A stretch of 64,000 nt of DNA from Symsagittifera roscoffensis (taxonomy: Eukaryota; Xenacoelomorpha; Acoela; Convolutidae): contig NC_087071.1 in assembly GCF_963678635.1 (NCBI RefSeq), forward strand, positions 6,277,624 through 6,341,623, written 5' to 3'. The notes below the pieces were generated by a model that was not told the origin of the DNA, made no database searches, and saw only the letters and a program-made list of their open reading frames with translations. Shown here one piece after another: positions 40,661 to 50,600 of the stretch. A program made the position numbers and the translations under genes. Each line of letters starts with the position of its first letter. Position 1 is the stretch's first letter.

Positions 40661-41047
40661 TTAAACGATCAAAAGATTTTCTGACAAATCTGGATTTTGT
40701 AGTTGTATCAAATTCAAAACAGTAATCGAATTGATGTTCCTTATCTCCAATTTCTGTTTCATAGGCTCTTCCATTGTTTTGTTTTTACTGATCGACCACC
40801 CAATCTGAGTTAACTCTTCTAAATAAAAACATTGTTGATAAATCTGACAGTACTCTTCTTTTTTGTAATCTCCTCTCCATCTTTTTAACAAAACTATTGA
40901 ACTTTCTGTGTTTCTATACAAATTAAAACTAATACAACCTCCATCAACTTCATCTGTCCACCACTCTTGTAGTTTTTTGTAGTAGTTCAATTTTAAAATT
41001 TGATAAATGTTCAATTCAGACATTGAAAACGCTTTTGATGGAAACAT
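40661..41047 (-). CDS. Small protein, possibly PC4-like (128 aa)
   Basis: An ATG-initiated frame with no recognised family. Its centre reads as strand-rich (CISFNLYR, SIVLLKRW, YCQIYQQCFY) followed by a LEELTQIGW helix. This order of beta strands then an amphipathic helix resembles the ssDNA-binding PC4/p15 fold and parallels the other small proteins of the cluster. CCAAT words lie upstream near 41194 and 41227. The PC4 idea rests on pattern only. Alternative: an unrelated orphan. Confidence 0.5.
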   Translation of the reverse strand: MFPSKAFSMSELNIYQILKLNYYKKLQEWWTDEVDGGCISFNLYRNTESSIVLLKRWRGDYKKEEYCQIYQQCFYLEELTQIGWSISKNKTMEEPMKQKLEIRNINSITVLNLIQLQNPDLSENLLIV

Positions 41048-41545
41048 TTTTCTTACTGAAATATATGAATAAAATTAAAAAACTCGAATTGTTTTATCAT
41101 TTTTAAATTATGTTGAAATAACAGTCACCGTAAATATTTTTTAATGATTTAGAGTCTAATTAGTTTCAAGGAAATTCATGTAGCCAATAAAAACCTCAAA
41201 CTAAGGCAGAAAAAAATTGAAAACAACCAATGAAATTCAAAAAATCTTTTAAAAAAAACATGATAATGTTTTCAACTAAATATACATTCTTGTTTGTAAT
41301 TTTCTTAAATTGAGGCAAAATTTAGCTAAACTTTGATAAAAACAGTTATTAAATAAATTTATCTGTAATTTCATAAATAAATACTGGAAAATCATTTCAT
41401 AATTGGTTAGTGTTTTATGTCAATTTCGATAAAATTGTATGTTTTGTCTGACTTTTCCTCAGATATTATAGCTCTAAATATACACTTTAGTGAGAAAAAT
41501 TAGTTTTGAACCAATAATATCTCAATTACTAAACATCACAAAGCT

Positions 41546-41749
41546 TTACTGAGGTTTACAATTATCAACAAACATAAAGTCTCCCAATATTTGGGACAGT
41601 TCTTTGAATTCATTCAAAGTATAGTTGACATTGGCAACTTGCTTCAAGTCTTCATTTCCCTTTGCAGTGAAGAGTCGAATCTGAATGTAGGGTGGCTTGC
41701 TCACGTTGTACTTCTTGATTGTGACACACACCCTCCTCATGTTGTACAT
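41546..41749 (-). CDS. PC4-like small protein (67 aa)
   Basis: The frame has RRVCVTIKKY, a PYIQIRLFTA strand, a charged turn, then VNYTLNEFKELSQIL. This matches the outline of the PC4 C-terminal domain (a VxVxxF strand, an IxIRxxY strand, a GIxLxxxEWxxL helix), which binds single-stranded DNA in transcription and replication. It lies downstream of another such gene on the same strand with 72 bp between. It is short, and a spliced upstream exon is possible because the frame stays open for a few codons before the ATG. It is the best PC4 candidate in the cluster. Confidence 0.5.
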   Translation of the reverse strand: MYNMRRVCVTIKKYNVSKPPYIQIRLFTAKGNEDLKQVANVNYTLNEFKELSQILGDFMFVDNCKPQ

Positions 41750-41821
41750 TGCTATTTCATATACTCGATTACAGATGTCGAGCTACTGATCCATCGTTGA
41801 TTCTCTGCCCGATTTGGCTTC

Positions 41822-42265
41822 CTATATAGGTACGAGTCCAAGATTTTCAGCATCGTGAATAATAGTATTCCGTATTGCGGATATTGCTTCGCCTTCTTTT
41901 TCACTAAGATAGACTTGTTGAGACTTTTCAAATTGTCCCAAATCATTTATTTTTAATAGTTGAAAGCACGGTTCCAAGCGTATTTTTCCCTTGTAGGATT
42001 TTTGGAACCAAACAAATCTCCCAATTCTTTTTTGATTTTTTGAAAATTCAATATAGTTAGAACTATCAACTTTTCTCGAGTACATTTTGAAGAACAAACT
42101 GATCAGATGAGGAGAAATGAGAGAATTGACTTTGAGTTTAAATGAAAATGAAAGTAAGCAGTTTGAGTCATCGCCATTTCCATATATGGAAGTAGTACCA
42201 AATATGGAAGGATTTCCCAATATGGAAGCTGCGTAGGCGTTACTACTACTATATAACTCCACCAT
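41822..42265 (-). CDS. Small protein, possibly PC4-like (147 aa)
   Basis: I start at the ATG at 42263-42265 because an ATTTTGCAG splice-acceptor site directly precedes it, as for a trans-spliced or spliced nematode exon. The N-terminal half is Ser/Asn-rich, with GNPSIFGTTSIYGNG. The second half has strands (RFVWFQKSY, KIRLEPCFQLLKI) and a QVYLSEKEGEAISAI helix, again PC4-like in layout. Its start is only 24 bp from the start of the divergent gene at 42290, so the two must share a minimal promoter or have promoters inside each other. Confidence 0.55.
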   Translation of the reverse strand: MVELYSSSNAYAASILGNPSIFGTTSIYGNGDDSNCLLSFSFKLKVNSLISPHLISLFFKMYSRKVDSSNYIEFSKNQKRIGRFVWFQKSYKGKIRLEPCFQLLKINDLGQFEKSQQVYLSEKEGEAISAIRNTIIHDAENLGLVPI

Positions 42266-42289
42266 TTTCTGCAAAATTCATTTTTCCCA

Positions 42290-42889
42290 ATGGCAGCTGC
42301 TATGTGTCAAGCTCTTCCCAGCTTTAATTCAGATTATAATAGTAAATCATTGTTTATTTCTGTTTCCAACGATTTTTACGAAAAATACATAGTAACCCAA
42401 GATTATTGCGTCTCTACTCACAATTCTTTCTGTTCCTTGGGAAATTGCAAATTTCATATAATTTTAATTGGAACTTCCCTTAGCCAAATTCTTCAGAGAT
42501 TAGACAAATATCAATACATATATCAAGAAATTGATTGTCTTTACACTTTGTACAAGCACAGATTCTTTTCGAGTATTGTCACATCAAGTGGGGAAGTCTT
42601 CAATCAGCTTAGTTGTGGAGTGCAGCATAATTTACGATGGAAAGGAGCAGAAAAAACACCAAGCGTATCAAGGAAACGACTTGTTCGCAAAAAGTTCAAA
42701 AAACATTATCTAAGTTCTAATCAAAAACTTGCATCTACGCAAACTCTTGGTTCAGCATTTTTAGACAGAATTCGTAAAGTACAAAACTCAAAATATGAAC
42801 ATGATTTGTTAAAAATAATTGACTGTTTTATTGATGGTTATGGATTTGTAAATAGTGATCATGTCAATTTTTCAATAAAAATGTTCTGA
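42290..42889 (+). CDS. Orphan protein of the polymerase cluster (199 aa)
   Basis: An intact frame with no recognised family. It has a basic centre (SRKRLVRKKFKKHY) and a C-terminal helical part (LGSAFLDRIRKVQNSKYEHD, then LLKIIDCFIDGYG). The last 55 residues are repeated by a fragment at 44531-44701, which marks a 2-kb tandem duplication. The basic region suggests nucleic-acid binding (inference). It is divergent from the 41822-42265 gene. Confidence 0.6.
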   Translation: MAAAMCQALPSFNSDYNSKSLFISVSNDFYEKYIVTQDYCVSTHNSFCSLGNCKFHIILIGTSLSQILQRLDKYQYIYQEIDCLYTLYKHRFFSSIVTSSGEVFNQLSCGVQHNLRWKGAEKTPSVSRKRLVRKKFKKHYLSSNQKLASTQTLGSAFLDRIRKVQNSKYEHDLLKIIDCFIDGYGFVNSDHVNFSIKMF

Positions 42890-43029
42890 TATTCCATCTA
42901 TTTTCTCTCATAAGTTTACAAAGTTACCATTAATTACCGAAACAAAAATCACCGTTGTCAAAAACATTTGCAAAAAATTTTTCAAACATGTAAGAAAGAT
43001 GTAATATTTCTTTTGATTTTCAAAAAGTT

Positions 43030-43255
43030 GCAAAAATCATTTCAATTTGTTTAACAAGTTGTAAAAAGTGTTTCAATTTTTTTGACATAATGCGAAAAAT
43101 GTTTCAACTTTTTTGAGAAGATGCGAAAAGTCTTTTACTTTTTTCGATAAAATGCGAAAAGTGTTTCAATTTTTTCCACAAAATGCGAAAAGTGTTTTAC
43201 TTTTTTCGACAAAATGCGAAAAGTGTTTCAATTTTTTCTACAAAAAGCTTAAAGT
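43030..43255. repeat. Minisatellite, period about 30-37 bp
   Basis: Six or so units of AATGCGAAAAGTGTTTCAAT followed by TTTTTCGACA, with small changes. Related but more degenerate GCAAAAATT/TTTTTAACAAG units occur at 44760-45350, the matching place in the duplicated unit. Confidence 0.65.
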
Positions 43256-43507
43256 GTGTACAAGATGCAATATCGATTAGGTAACTTTTTACTTGCGTCA
43301 GTTTTTCCAGTGTTTTTCCGAATTTTTGTACAAAAATTAATCAAATTTTTTAACATGTGTGCGAGTTCGGAGCACTTAACTAAGTTCTAATTGTTTTTCA
43401 ATGGTTTACCTTGAACCTCTCATCTATTCTCATAATTAAAGTGAAATTGAAGAAATTAATTACAGAAAACGAAGTCAAAACCAAACAACCTTTATTTACA
43501 AAAACAT

Positions 43508-43990
43508 TTAATCAAAGAGCTGTCGAGCAGCAGAAGAGTTCTGGAGGTTCTCTATAGAACGCAGAGCTGGACGAGGTTGTAGTGGTTGTTGTGGAACTGG
43601 AGGTGTCATTGTTTCTGAGAAACCCTCATCTTCATCTAGTATGATGGGGTTTTCGACTGATCCTTCCTCCTCCCAAGGAAAGAGGAAGTCGTCGACTGGT
43701 TGAGCCACAAATCTTGAGTCCGGAATCTCGGGATAGTTCATTCCCACATGATCAGAAACTTCCCCCATCATTTGCATTGTTCCAAGTTGGTTTTCTGTGA
43801 TGGGAACTTGCATCATATGATGCTCGCTGAAATCCCTTCGCATCACTTCCACCATGTGCCAGACTTGGATTGGGATGTCCATTTGTGCTAGAAAAACTCC
43901 AGAGACTGTTTCTCGCACTTGAATTTGTACTAGATCAGGCGAAAATTCTACAGAGTACATAAGGATGCTGTTTTGCACTGAGAAGATCAT
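43508..43990 (-). CDS. Duplicated small protein, copy 1 (160 aa)
   Basis: I chose the ATG at 43988-43990 (MIFSVQN) because the paralog at 45527-46027 aligns from there. The first 60 residues are strand-rich, then have a WHMVEVMRRDF helix (DLVQIQVRETVSGVFLAQMD, IPIQVW), again compatible with a PC4-like ssDNA-binding fold. The second half is acidic and Pro-rich (FPWEEEGSVENP, ILDEDEG) and ends AARQLFD. An acidic tail after an ssDNA-binding core is common in viral and bacterial SSBs. Its promoter has four or five CCAAT words at 44176-44365. Confidence 0.6.
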   Translation of the reverse strand: MIFSVQNSILMYSVEFSPDLVQIQVRETVSGVFLAQMDIPIQVWHMVEVMRRDFSEHHMMQVPITENQLGTMQMMGEVSDHVGMNYPEIPDSRFVAQPVDDFLFPWEEEGSVENPIILDEDEGFSETMTPPVPQQPLQPRPALRSIENLQNSSAARQLFD

Positions 43991-44169
43991 TTTGAGCAAT
44001 AAGATGACTAAAAGAGCAAAAAACAACAAAAAAAAACTGAGAGGAGGGGGAACCTTACAAAAAATAAGTTGAAATTAGGATGTTTAGAGCTGAGAGAGGA
44101 GGTAGTTGACGGTAGTTAAGTTGACAATAAAATGATTTTTAGTTAAGATAGAGGGGTACCTTCAACTGG

Positions 44170-44370
44170 AATGTGTGGGTTTAACCAATCAGAATGGATT
44201 TTCCTTATTTGGATTGTAGTCGTGTCCAATCAGATTTTAGTTTCCTTTTATAGAATTCTTATAGAAAACTCGTGTCCAATTGGAAACAAAGCTCCATTTT
44301 ACACATTGTCGTTTCCAATCACAAAAATGTTTATTTTTGTTCAAGTTGTCATATCCAATCAGAGGGACCT
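44170..44370. promoter_or_regulatory. CCAAT-box promoter, copy 1
   Basis: AACCAATCAGAATGG near 44178, TCCAATCAGATTT near 44224, TCCAATTGG, TCCAATCACA and TCCAATCAGAGG near 44354. This block is nearly identical to 46204-46400, more so than the coding sequences that the two promoters drive. Confidence 0.6.
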
Positions 44371-44530
44371 TTTAAGGACTTAAGTCTTCCAAATAAGTAA
44401 AAATATACACAAAAGCAATCGCAAAAACAAATGACCAAAAGTTGTGTGCTGTAAAAAAAAGAAATATTGCCGATATAAGTAATAAAAGAAGGAAAATTAA
44501 TCAAAGTAGCATCTCTGCAATTTTTTCATT

Positions 44531-44701
44531 TCTGATCAGGAACTTGCGTCAACTCAGACTCTTGAATCTGCTTTTTTGGAAAGGATTCGAAAAGTTCAAA
44601 ACTCAAAGTATGTGACTGATTTGTTGAAAATTGTTGATTGTTATATTGATGGTTTTGGTACTGTAAATAGTGAACGTATCAATTTTTCTATTAATAATTG
44701 A
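44531..44701 (+). pseudogene. C-terminal fragment of the 199-aa orphan, duplicated
   Basis: An open 56-codon stretch starting SDQELASTQTLESAFLERIR aligns to the last 55 residues of the 42290-42889 gene and stops at the matching place. It lacks the rest of the gene and a start. It begins at the left end of the second unit of the 2-kb tandem duplication, so it was truncated by that event. Confidence 0.75.
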
Positions 44702-45526
44702 ATATTTGTTGATAAAAAACTTGTCAAAATTGTTTATATTTAAATCAAGAGTTTTTCAGATGCAAATTTTGGTTTGATTTTTTCAACACGTTTGCAAAAT
44801 TTTAATTAAACTTTTTTACAAGATGCAAAAACTGTTTTGGGTTTTTCAACAAGTGTGCAAAAATTTTCAACAAATTTTTGTGTTAGATGCAAGTTTTTTC
44901 GTGATTTTTTTGAAAACAAATGCAAAAAAATCAAACTTAATTTTTCTTATTCATTTGCAAAAATTGCAAAAATTTTTTGTAAAAAACTTGTTATATTAAT
45001 GATAAAAATTTTTCATAATTGCTGACTTTGAGTACTATTCCCTATCTTAATACATTGTTTTTCCAATATTTTTGATTAATATACATGCAAAAAAGAGATT
45101 TTTTTATGATCAAAATTAAAACAAAGATTTTCATTTTATTTAATTATTAACAGTGCAAGAAAATCTTCTTTCAGTTTCTTTTAAAATGCGAAAGTATTTA
45201 ATGAAATTTTTCTTAATTTGCGAGATTTTCTTTGATTTTTTTTAACAAGTGTGTAAAAAAATTATGAAAAGTTTTGCATGGGGCAAAAATTAATGTAAAG
45301 TTTTTAACATGCTTGCAAAAATTGGTTTAATTTTTTTGCCATCTTTCTAACAAAATTCTATAAAAGTATTAACCAGATGCATAATTAGTTTAATTTTTAA
45401 CAAATTTTTACCATTGAAATTTCTTAAAAAAACTTTTCTATGATCTCTTTGTTCCTATCTCTTGAAAAAAAATTTACTAGATAGAAAGAAATTAAATTAC
45501 AAAGCACAAGACAGTAGCCAATTTAT
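44702..45526. other. AT-rich spacer with degenerate minisatellite
   Basis: Repeated ACAAG(T)GTGCAAAAATT-like words; no gene seen. Counterpart of 42890-43507 in the first unit, but much diverged. Confidence 0.5.
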
Positions 45527-46027
45527 TTACACATCAAAGAGCTGTCGAGCAGCTGAGTTCTCAAAGTTTTCCAAGTTCTCAATGGAGCGCAAAGCTGGTC
45601 TTGCCTCCATCACTGGTGGTTGTCTTGGTGATTCGCTGACTGGAGTTCTTGGCTCAGAGAACCCCTCATCCTCTTCGATGGTAATTGGGTTGTCCACAGA
45701 TCCCTCTTCCCAAGGAAAGAGGAAATCGTCGAATGGTTGGGCTACATATCTAGAGTCAGGAATTTCGGGGTAGTTCATTCCCACATGCTCGGCCACTTCC
45801 TCCATCATTTGCATTTCTCCAAGTTGATTCTCTGTAGGAGGTACTTGCGTTATATGATGTTCGTTGAAATCCCTTCGCATCACTTCCACCATATGCCAGA
45901 CTTGGATTGGGATGTCCATTCGTGCCAGAAAAACTCCACAAACTGTTTCTCGCACTTGGATTTGTACTAAATCAGCCGAAAATTCCACCGAGAACATAAG
46001 GTTGTTGTTTTGTACTGAGAAGATCAT
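45527..46027 (-). CDS. Duplicated small protein, copy 2 (166 aa)
   Basis: Paralog of 43508-43990 with the same start (MIFSVQN), the same strand-rich core (VEFSADLVQIQVRETVCGVF) and WHMVEVMRRDF helix, an acidic Pro-rich tail (FPWEEGSVDNP) and the AARQLFD end. Both copies keep intact frames despite substitutions and small indels, which suggests that both are used. Start chosen by alignment to copy 1. Confidence 0.6.
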   Translation of the reverse strand: MIFSVQNNNLMFSVEFSADLVQIQVRETVCGVFLARMDIPIQVWHMVEVMRRDFNEHHITQVPPTENQLGEMQMMEEVAEHVGMNYPEIPDSRYVAQPFDDFLFPWEEGSVDNPITIEEDEGFSEPRTPVSESPRQPPVMEARPALRSIENLENFENSAARQLFDV

Positions 46028-46203
46028 TTTGAGCAATAAGTTGAGTAAATGATTAAAAGCAAGATTTACAGTTGAGAGGGAGAAATTTGCCGGTAGTTAT
46101 GTTGAAATTATTGTATTTAGAGCTGAGAGAGGAGGTAGTTGACGGTAGTTAAGTTGAAAATAAAATGATTTTTAGTTAAGAGAGAGGGGTACCTTCAACT
46201 GGA

Positions 46204-46400
46204 ATGTGTGGGTTTAACCAATCAGAATGGATTTTCCTTATTTGGATTGTAGTCGTGTCCAATCAGATTTTAGTTTCCTTTTATAGAATTCTTATAGAAA
46301 ACTCGTGTCCAATTGGAAAAAAGCTCCATTTTACACATTGTCGTTTCCAATCACAAGAATGTTTATTTTTGTTCAAGTTGTCATATCCAATCAGAGGGAC
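46204..46400. promoter_or_regulatory. CCAAT-box promoter, copy 2
   Basis: Same order of CCAAT words as copy 1: ACCAATCAGA at 46217-46226, CCAATCAGA at 46259-46267, and another near 46386. Confidence 0.6.
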
Positions 46401-46570
46401 CTTTTAAGGATTTAAGTCTTCCAAATAAGTAAAAATATACACAAAAGCAATCGCAAAAACAAATGACCAAAAGTTGTTTGCTGTAAAAATAAGAAATATT
46501 GCCGATATAAGTAACAAAAGAAGAAAAATTAATAAAAGTAGCATCTTTGCTAGTCTTCTCATCAAGTTAA

Positions 46571-47149
46571 CTAAATTTTTTGTATATAATCGATGAGAAA
46601 TTGCTGATTTTTCAGCAGATATTCAAGTTCTTTAAATTTGATGTAGATTTGAGATGATAACTCAAAGTTGATGAATTTTTCAAAGCAAATCTCTGGAAAT
46701 CTGATACCAAACCTGATCATGCAAGATTTTGAACTTTGAAAGTCCTTAAAAAAATGGAGGAATAAAGAACTTTGCTGGGGAGTTTTAACAAATTTGGGAG
46801 TTGGATATGGAATAAAAAGAGTCTTTGAAATATTATCGTACGATTTTTTTATCAATTTCAAATTTTCTAAAATAAATAAAATTTCTTTTCTAGTCAAGTG
46901 TAACTCAGCTGTAAGTTTATAACTTTGATACGCAATATGTGAATCAAAAGTAAACTCTTTGATTGAGTAAGTATCTCTAAAGAGACCTTTACTTAGCCGG
47001 AGAACTCTATTTTGGACAACATAAACGTCCAAAAAATTGTGAAAAAAGTAAGAATCTACATCTATTTCATCAATAAGGAAATCACACGGAATATATTCTT
47101 TTTTCTTGTAGAGTAATTCGAGGAAGTTCAAATGCTTTTTGATTGACAT
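46571..47149 (-). CDS. Orphan protein divergent from the polymerase (192 aa)
   Basis: An intact frame from MSIKKHLNFLELLYKKKEY to YIQKI. Predicted mostly helical, with a TRKEILFILENLKLI segment that could be part of a winged-helix or other DNA-binding fold (inference only). No family is recognised. It shares the 0.5-kb divergent promoter region with the DNA polymerase, and an inverted ACCAATCAGA box lies 55 bp upstream. Co-regulation with the polymerase is likely. Confidence 0.6.
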   Translation of the reverse strand: MSIKKHLNFLELLYKKKEYIPCDFLIDEIDVDSYFFHNFLDVYVVQNRVLRLSKGLFRDTYSIKEFTFDSHIAYQSYKLTAELHLTRKEILFILENLKLIKKSYDNISKTLFIPYPTPKFVKTPQQSSLFLHFFKDFQSSKSCMIRFGIRFPEICFEKFINFELSSQIYIKFKELEYLLKNQQFLIDYIQKI

Positions 47150-47199
47150 TCTTCAAAATTGAATATTTTGGATCCAAAGTTATGACTAGAAACAGCTTA

Positions 47200-47215
47200 G
47201 TTCTGATTGGTTGAG
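47200..47215. promoter_or_regulatory. CCAAT box near the start of the 192-aa gene
   Basis: TCTGATTGGTTGAG is the reverse complement of the ACCAATCAGA word found upstream of the other cluster genes. Confidence 0.55.
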
Positions 47216-47220
47216 AATTT

Positions 47221-47281
47221 TTCTGGAAAATTCTAGAATTTTCCGAAAATTCTAGAACTTTCCGAAAATTCTAGAATTTTC
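47221..47281. promoter_or_regulatory. Tandem heat-shock elements
   Basis: TTCTAGAA occurs at 47231-47238, 47250-47257 and 47269-47276, each followed by TTTCC-type half-sites, in a 19-bp tandem repeat; an imperfect TTCTGGAA precedes them. Alternating TTC/GAA blocks at 5-bp register are the canonical HSF binding site. Confidence 0.75.
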
Positions 47282-47296
47282 CAAGGAATAACGTGG

Positions 47297-47460
47297 AGAT
47301 GACGTCATTACCATAAAAGCAAAATTGCGTAGGCGGTGACATCACTTCTGTTCAAAGAATGACGTCATTACCATAAAAGGAAAATTGCGTTAGGCGGTGA
47401 CATCACTTCCATTCAAAGAATGACGTCATTACCGTAAAAGGATTATTGCGTAGGCGTCAT
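47297..47460. promoter_or_regulatory. Three tandem 60-bp units with TGACGTCA (CRE/ATF) sites
   Basis: TGACGTCATTACC lies at 47300, 47360 and 47421, each followed by (A/G)TAAAAG...ATTGCG(T)TAGGCG and, in the first two, GTGACATCAC. TGACGTCA is the consensus for CREB/ATF bZIP factors. The units are 60-61 bp apart. Confidence 0.75.
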
Positions 47461-47466
47461 TGATAG

Positions 47467-47474
47467 TATAAATA
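47467..47474 (+). promoter_or_regulatory. TATA box of the polymerase gene
   Basis: TATAAATA lies 106 bp before a 5'-UTR donor and 174 bp before the polymerase ATG. A CCAATCAGA word follows at 47512-47520. Confidence 0.6.
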
Positions 47475-47572
47475 CACTTATTTTATTGGGTTAAATCATT
47501 CATTTTGTTTGCCAATCAGAAACAGTCAACTGAATTTTACTTCAAATTTTGCATTTCGTTACTTCACGAAAA

Positions 47573-47644
47573 GTAAGTATTTTCATTCAATTGGTACTTT
47601 AAGTTTTTAAATTTGGAACATTTCTAAAGTCCCAATTTTTTTAG
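47573..47644 (+). other. 5'-UTR intron of the polymerase gene
   Basis: GTAAGT at 47573-47578 and TTTTTTTAG ending at 47644 define a 72-nt intron, a normal nematode size, ending 3 nt before the ATG. The acceptor could also serve for trans-splicing. Confidence 0.65.
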
Positions 47645-47647
47645 ATA

Positions 47648-50600
47648 ATGCCTGCCCTTAACCAAAACGAGAAAGTCAAATGTGAGGATTGTGGTCAGGA
47701 ATACAGGAGATCTGATGCTGCGAGACATCAAAAAAGATGTGCTAAAGGAGTTTTTTCTTGTGCTGAATGTAAGTATTCCACTTACAATCAACAAGAAATG
47801 AACTATCATGTTGCTAAGAAACATGCTCCAGCAAGTTCCAAGCAATCAACGGTGTGTTCTTCTTGTGAGCAAGAGTTCCCGAGTTACTACTCTCTCCAGC
47901 AACATCGGAGAAAGGAACATGGAGCGAAACAACGGAAGCCTAGTGATACGGTAGCCGACTTGAACAAAATTGTGGAGGATGAGGGGGAAGATGGTGAAAA
48001 ATTGAAGGAGGAACTTGGTGCATGTCAACATTTTCTGGTGGATACGGAGATGGAAAATGGGAGACACAAGGTATTTAACTTCCAAATGTCCAAGTTAGAT
48101 ACTAAAATCATTAACGAGAAACTTGAAGAAGTCTTCAACAAGCTCGACTCTGCCGCAAAAATCAATATTGCTCTGGGTTTTGTTCTTCGAAATATTGAGA
48201 CTGGTGAATATCGATATTTATACACCCATGAAAACAATACTCTGTTTGAAAAATCCCACTTACATTGTACGAAAGCGGATTTGATAACAATCCAAGGAAA
48301 AGTAGAAAAATTTGATATTGTGGAGCAATGTACCCAAGAACGCCAGAACACAAAGTGGCGATTCAAGTTGATTACTAACGTTACAATTTTTGCTGCTTTG
48401 CTGAAAAACATCCCAATGGGATGTCCAGACTCTGTCTTACCCGAACCTTTATTACGACATACGCAAGTGAATTGTCTTTTATCTAACAAAGACAAGGAAC
48501 CTTACAAAGATCATTTGTGTCTTTTCCGCGCATTGGCCATGTACATGAACGGACACAATGATCTCGACACTCACACCTCCATATATTTTACAGAATTCAT
48601 AACAAAATCTGGTTATGATCCTAAGAATTTTCGTGGAGTTTCCGTTGAAGACTTACCTGTTGTCGAGGAAATAATTGGACGCAACATCTTTATTTACGAT
48701 TTTGATATTCAAGAGGGAGAGTATGTGGGAGAACTAGCACGAAGAAGTATTGGTAGATTTGATAAAACAGTGAAATTACTGAGATTCAACAATCATATCA
48801 TTCATGCAAATGATATAGATAGCTTCTTTAAGTGTTTCCGTTGCCCTAGTTGTGATAGTTTCTTCAAAAGATCCGAGTTTCTCAACAAACATCTTCTGAG
48901 ATGTAAGGATCGTGTGAAACATATTTACCCAAAGAACGTATATGAGCTTCGCGAAACCCTGTTTGAAAAGCTAGAAGGATTCAATCTTCCAGTTTCCGAT
49001 GATAAAAAACTCTTCAAAAACCTAGCAATTTTCGATTTTGAGTCGATATGTGTTCCTACAGAAGAACTAAAAGAAACACAAACTACTACCTGGATTGGAA
49101 AACATGTCCCCATTTCAGTCTCTATATCATCAAATCTGATTGATGAACCCATCTTTTTGTACAACAAGGATCCACAGAACTTGATTATTGATTTTGTATC
49201 CAACCTCGAGCTGTTGGCTGAACAAAGTAAGCTAGAAATGAGAAAAAAATTTCAAGATACTGAAGTAGCTGTCAATGAAAGAATGAAAAAAATCTTTGAT
49301 CAATTGAATGAGCGAGGCCAGAATTTTTCAAGTAACAAGTTTGAGTACGAAGATGAATGTATTGAAGATTCGGAAGAAGCAGATATGTCAACACAATTTT
49401 TGCGAATTCAGAAAAATCAACTCATCAATTTGAAACAACGTCTGGAGAGATATATAAATACTTTACCTGTTTTTGGATTTAACAGCGGTAGATATGATTT
49501 AAATTTGATCAAGTCCTACCTAATCCCCTATTTGATTCGCGATAAAGAACAAGAAACATCCGTCATCAAAAAAGCAAATGATTTTATATCTTTCAAGTTT
49601 GGAGATGTACAATTTCTCGACTTTATGAAATTTCTGGGTGGAGCAACAACTCTGGACTCATTTCTCAAAACTTATAAAGCTAGTGAAACAAAAGGATTCT
49701 TTCCTTATGAGTGGTTTGACAACCCTGACAAACTTGATTTTCCAGGACTGCCCCCATATGACGCATTTTTCAGTAAACTTAGAAACAACAATCCTCTAGA
49801 CAAAGACTTTACTGATTATGAAAAACTGAGGAAGAGTGGACTTGATGAACAGCAAGCACTGAAAAAACTTCAAATCAAGACTGTTCCTTCATCTGGTTTG
49901 GATAATTACAATTACTTACAAGAGACTTGGAAGAAAAATGGAATGACAGTGTTCAAAGACTTTTTGAAGTGGTACAACAACAAGGATGTAGTTCCAACCC
50001 TGGAGGCAATGCAAAAAATGATTCAGTTTTATCATAACAAGGGGATAGATATGTTGAAACTTGAATGTACACTTCCAAATCTAGCAAACATTTGTCTACA
50101 CAAATCTACAAATTACAAGTTTTATCCATTTTGCGAAAGTGATAAAGACTTGTGTGAAAAAATACGAGAAGACATGACTGGTGGGCCTTCGATTGTTTTC
50201 ACTCGAAAAGCTGTTGTGGACAAAACCTTTATCAGAGATTCATCAAATATTTGTAAGTCAATCGTTGGAATTGATGCGAGTCAGCTTTACCCCTATTCAA
50301 TGTGTCAAGATATGCCAACAGGACTGTATACGAGATGGGAGTTTGACACTGATATGCAGAAATTCAAGGCTAGACATAATCGAACTCGCAACTTTGAGAA
50401 TATGGTCATGTCTTTCTTTCAAGAATCAAGACCAGAATGTAAAATTGAGAGCTTTTTTACATCTGGAAAACAGAAGAAAATTGACTGTTTTAATGTGGAC
50501 GGTTATTGTGATCACTGTAAAACAGTATTCGAGGCAATGGGATGCTACTATCACTTTTGTTCTTGTCAAGAAGCTCGTCCCTCCTTAACAGAACAGGATA

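Noticed and set aside
42960-43260. CRISPR-like regular repeat array
   Set aside because: The units are contiguous and degenerate with no unique spacers; it is a minisatellite in a eukaryotic context.
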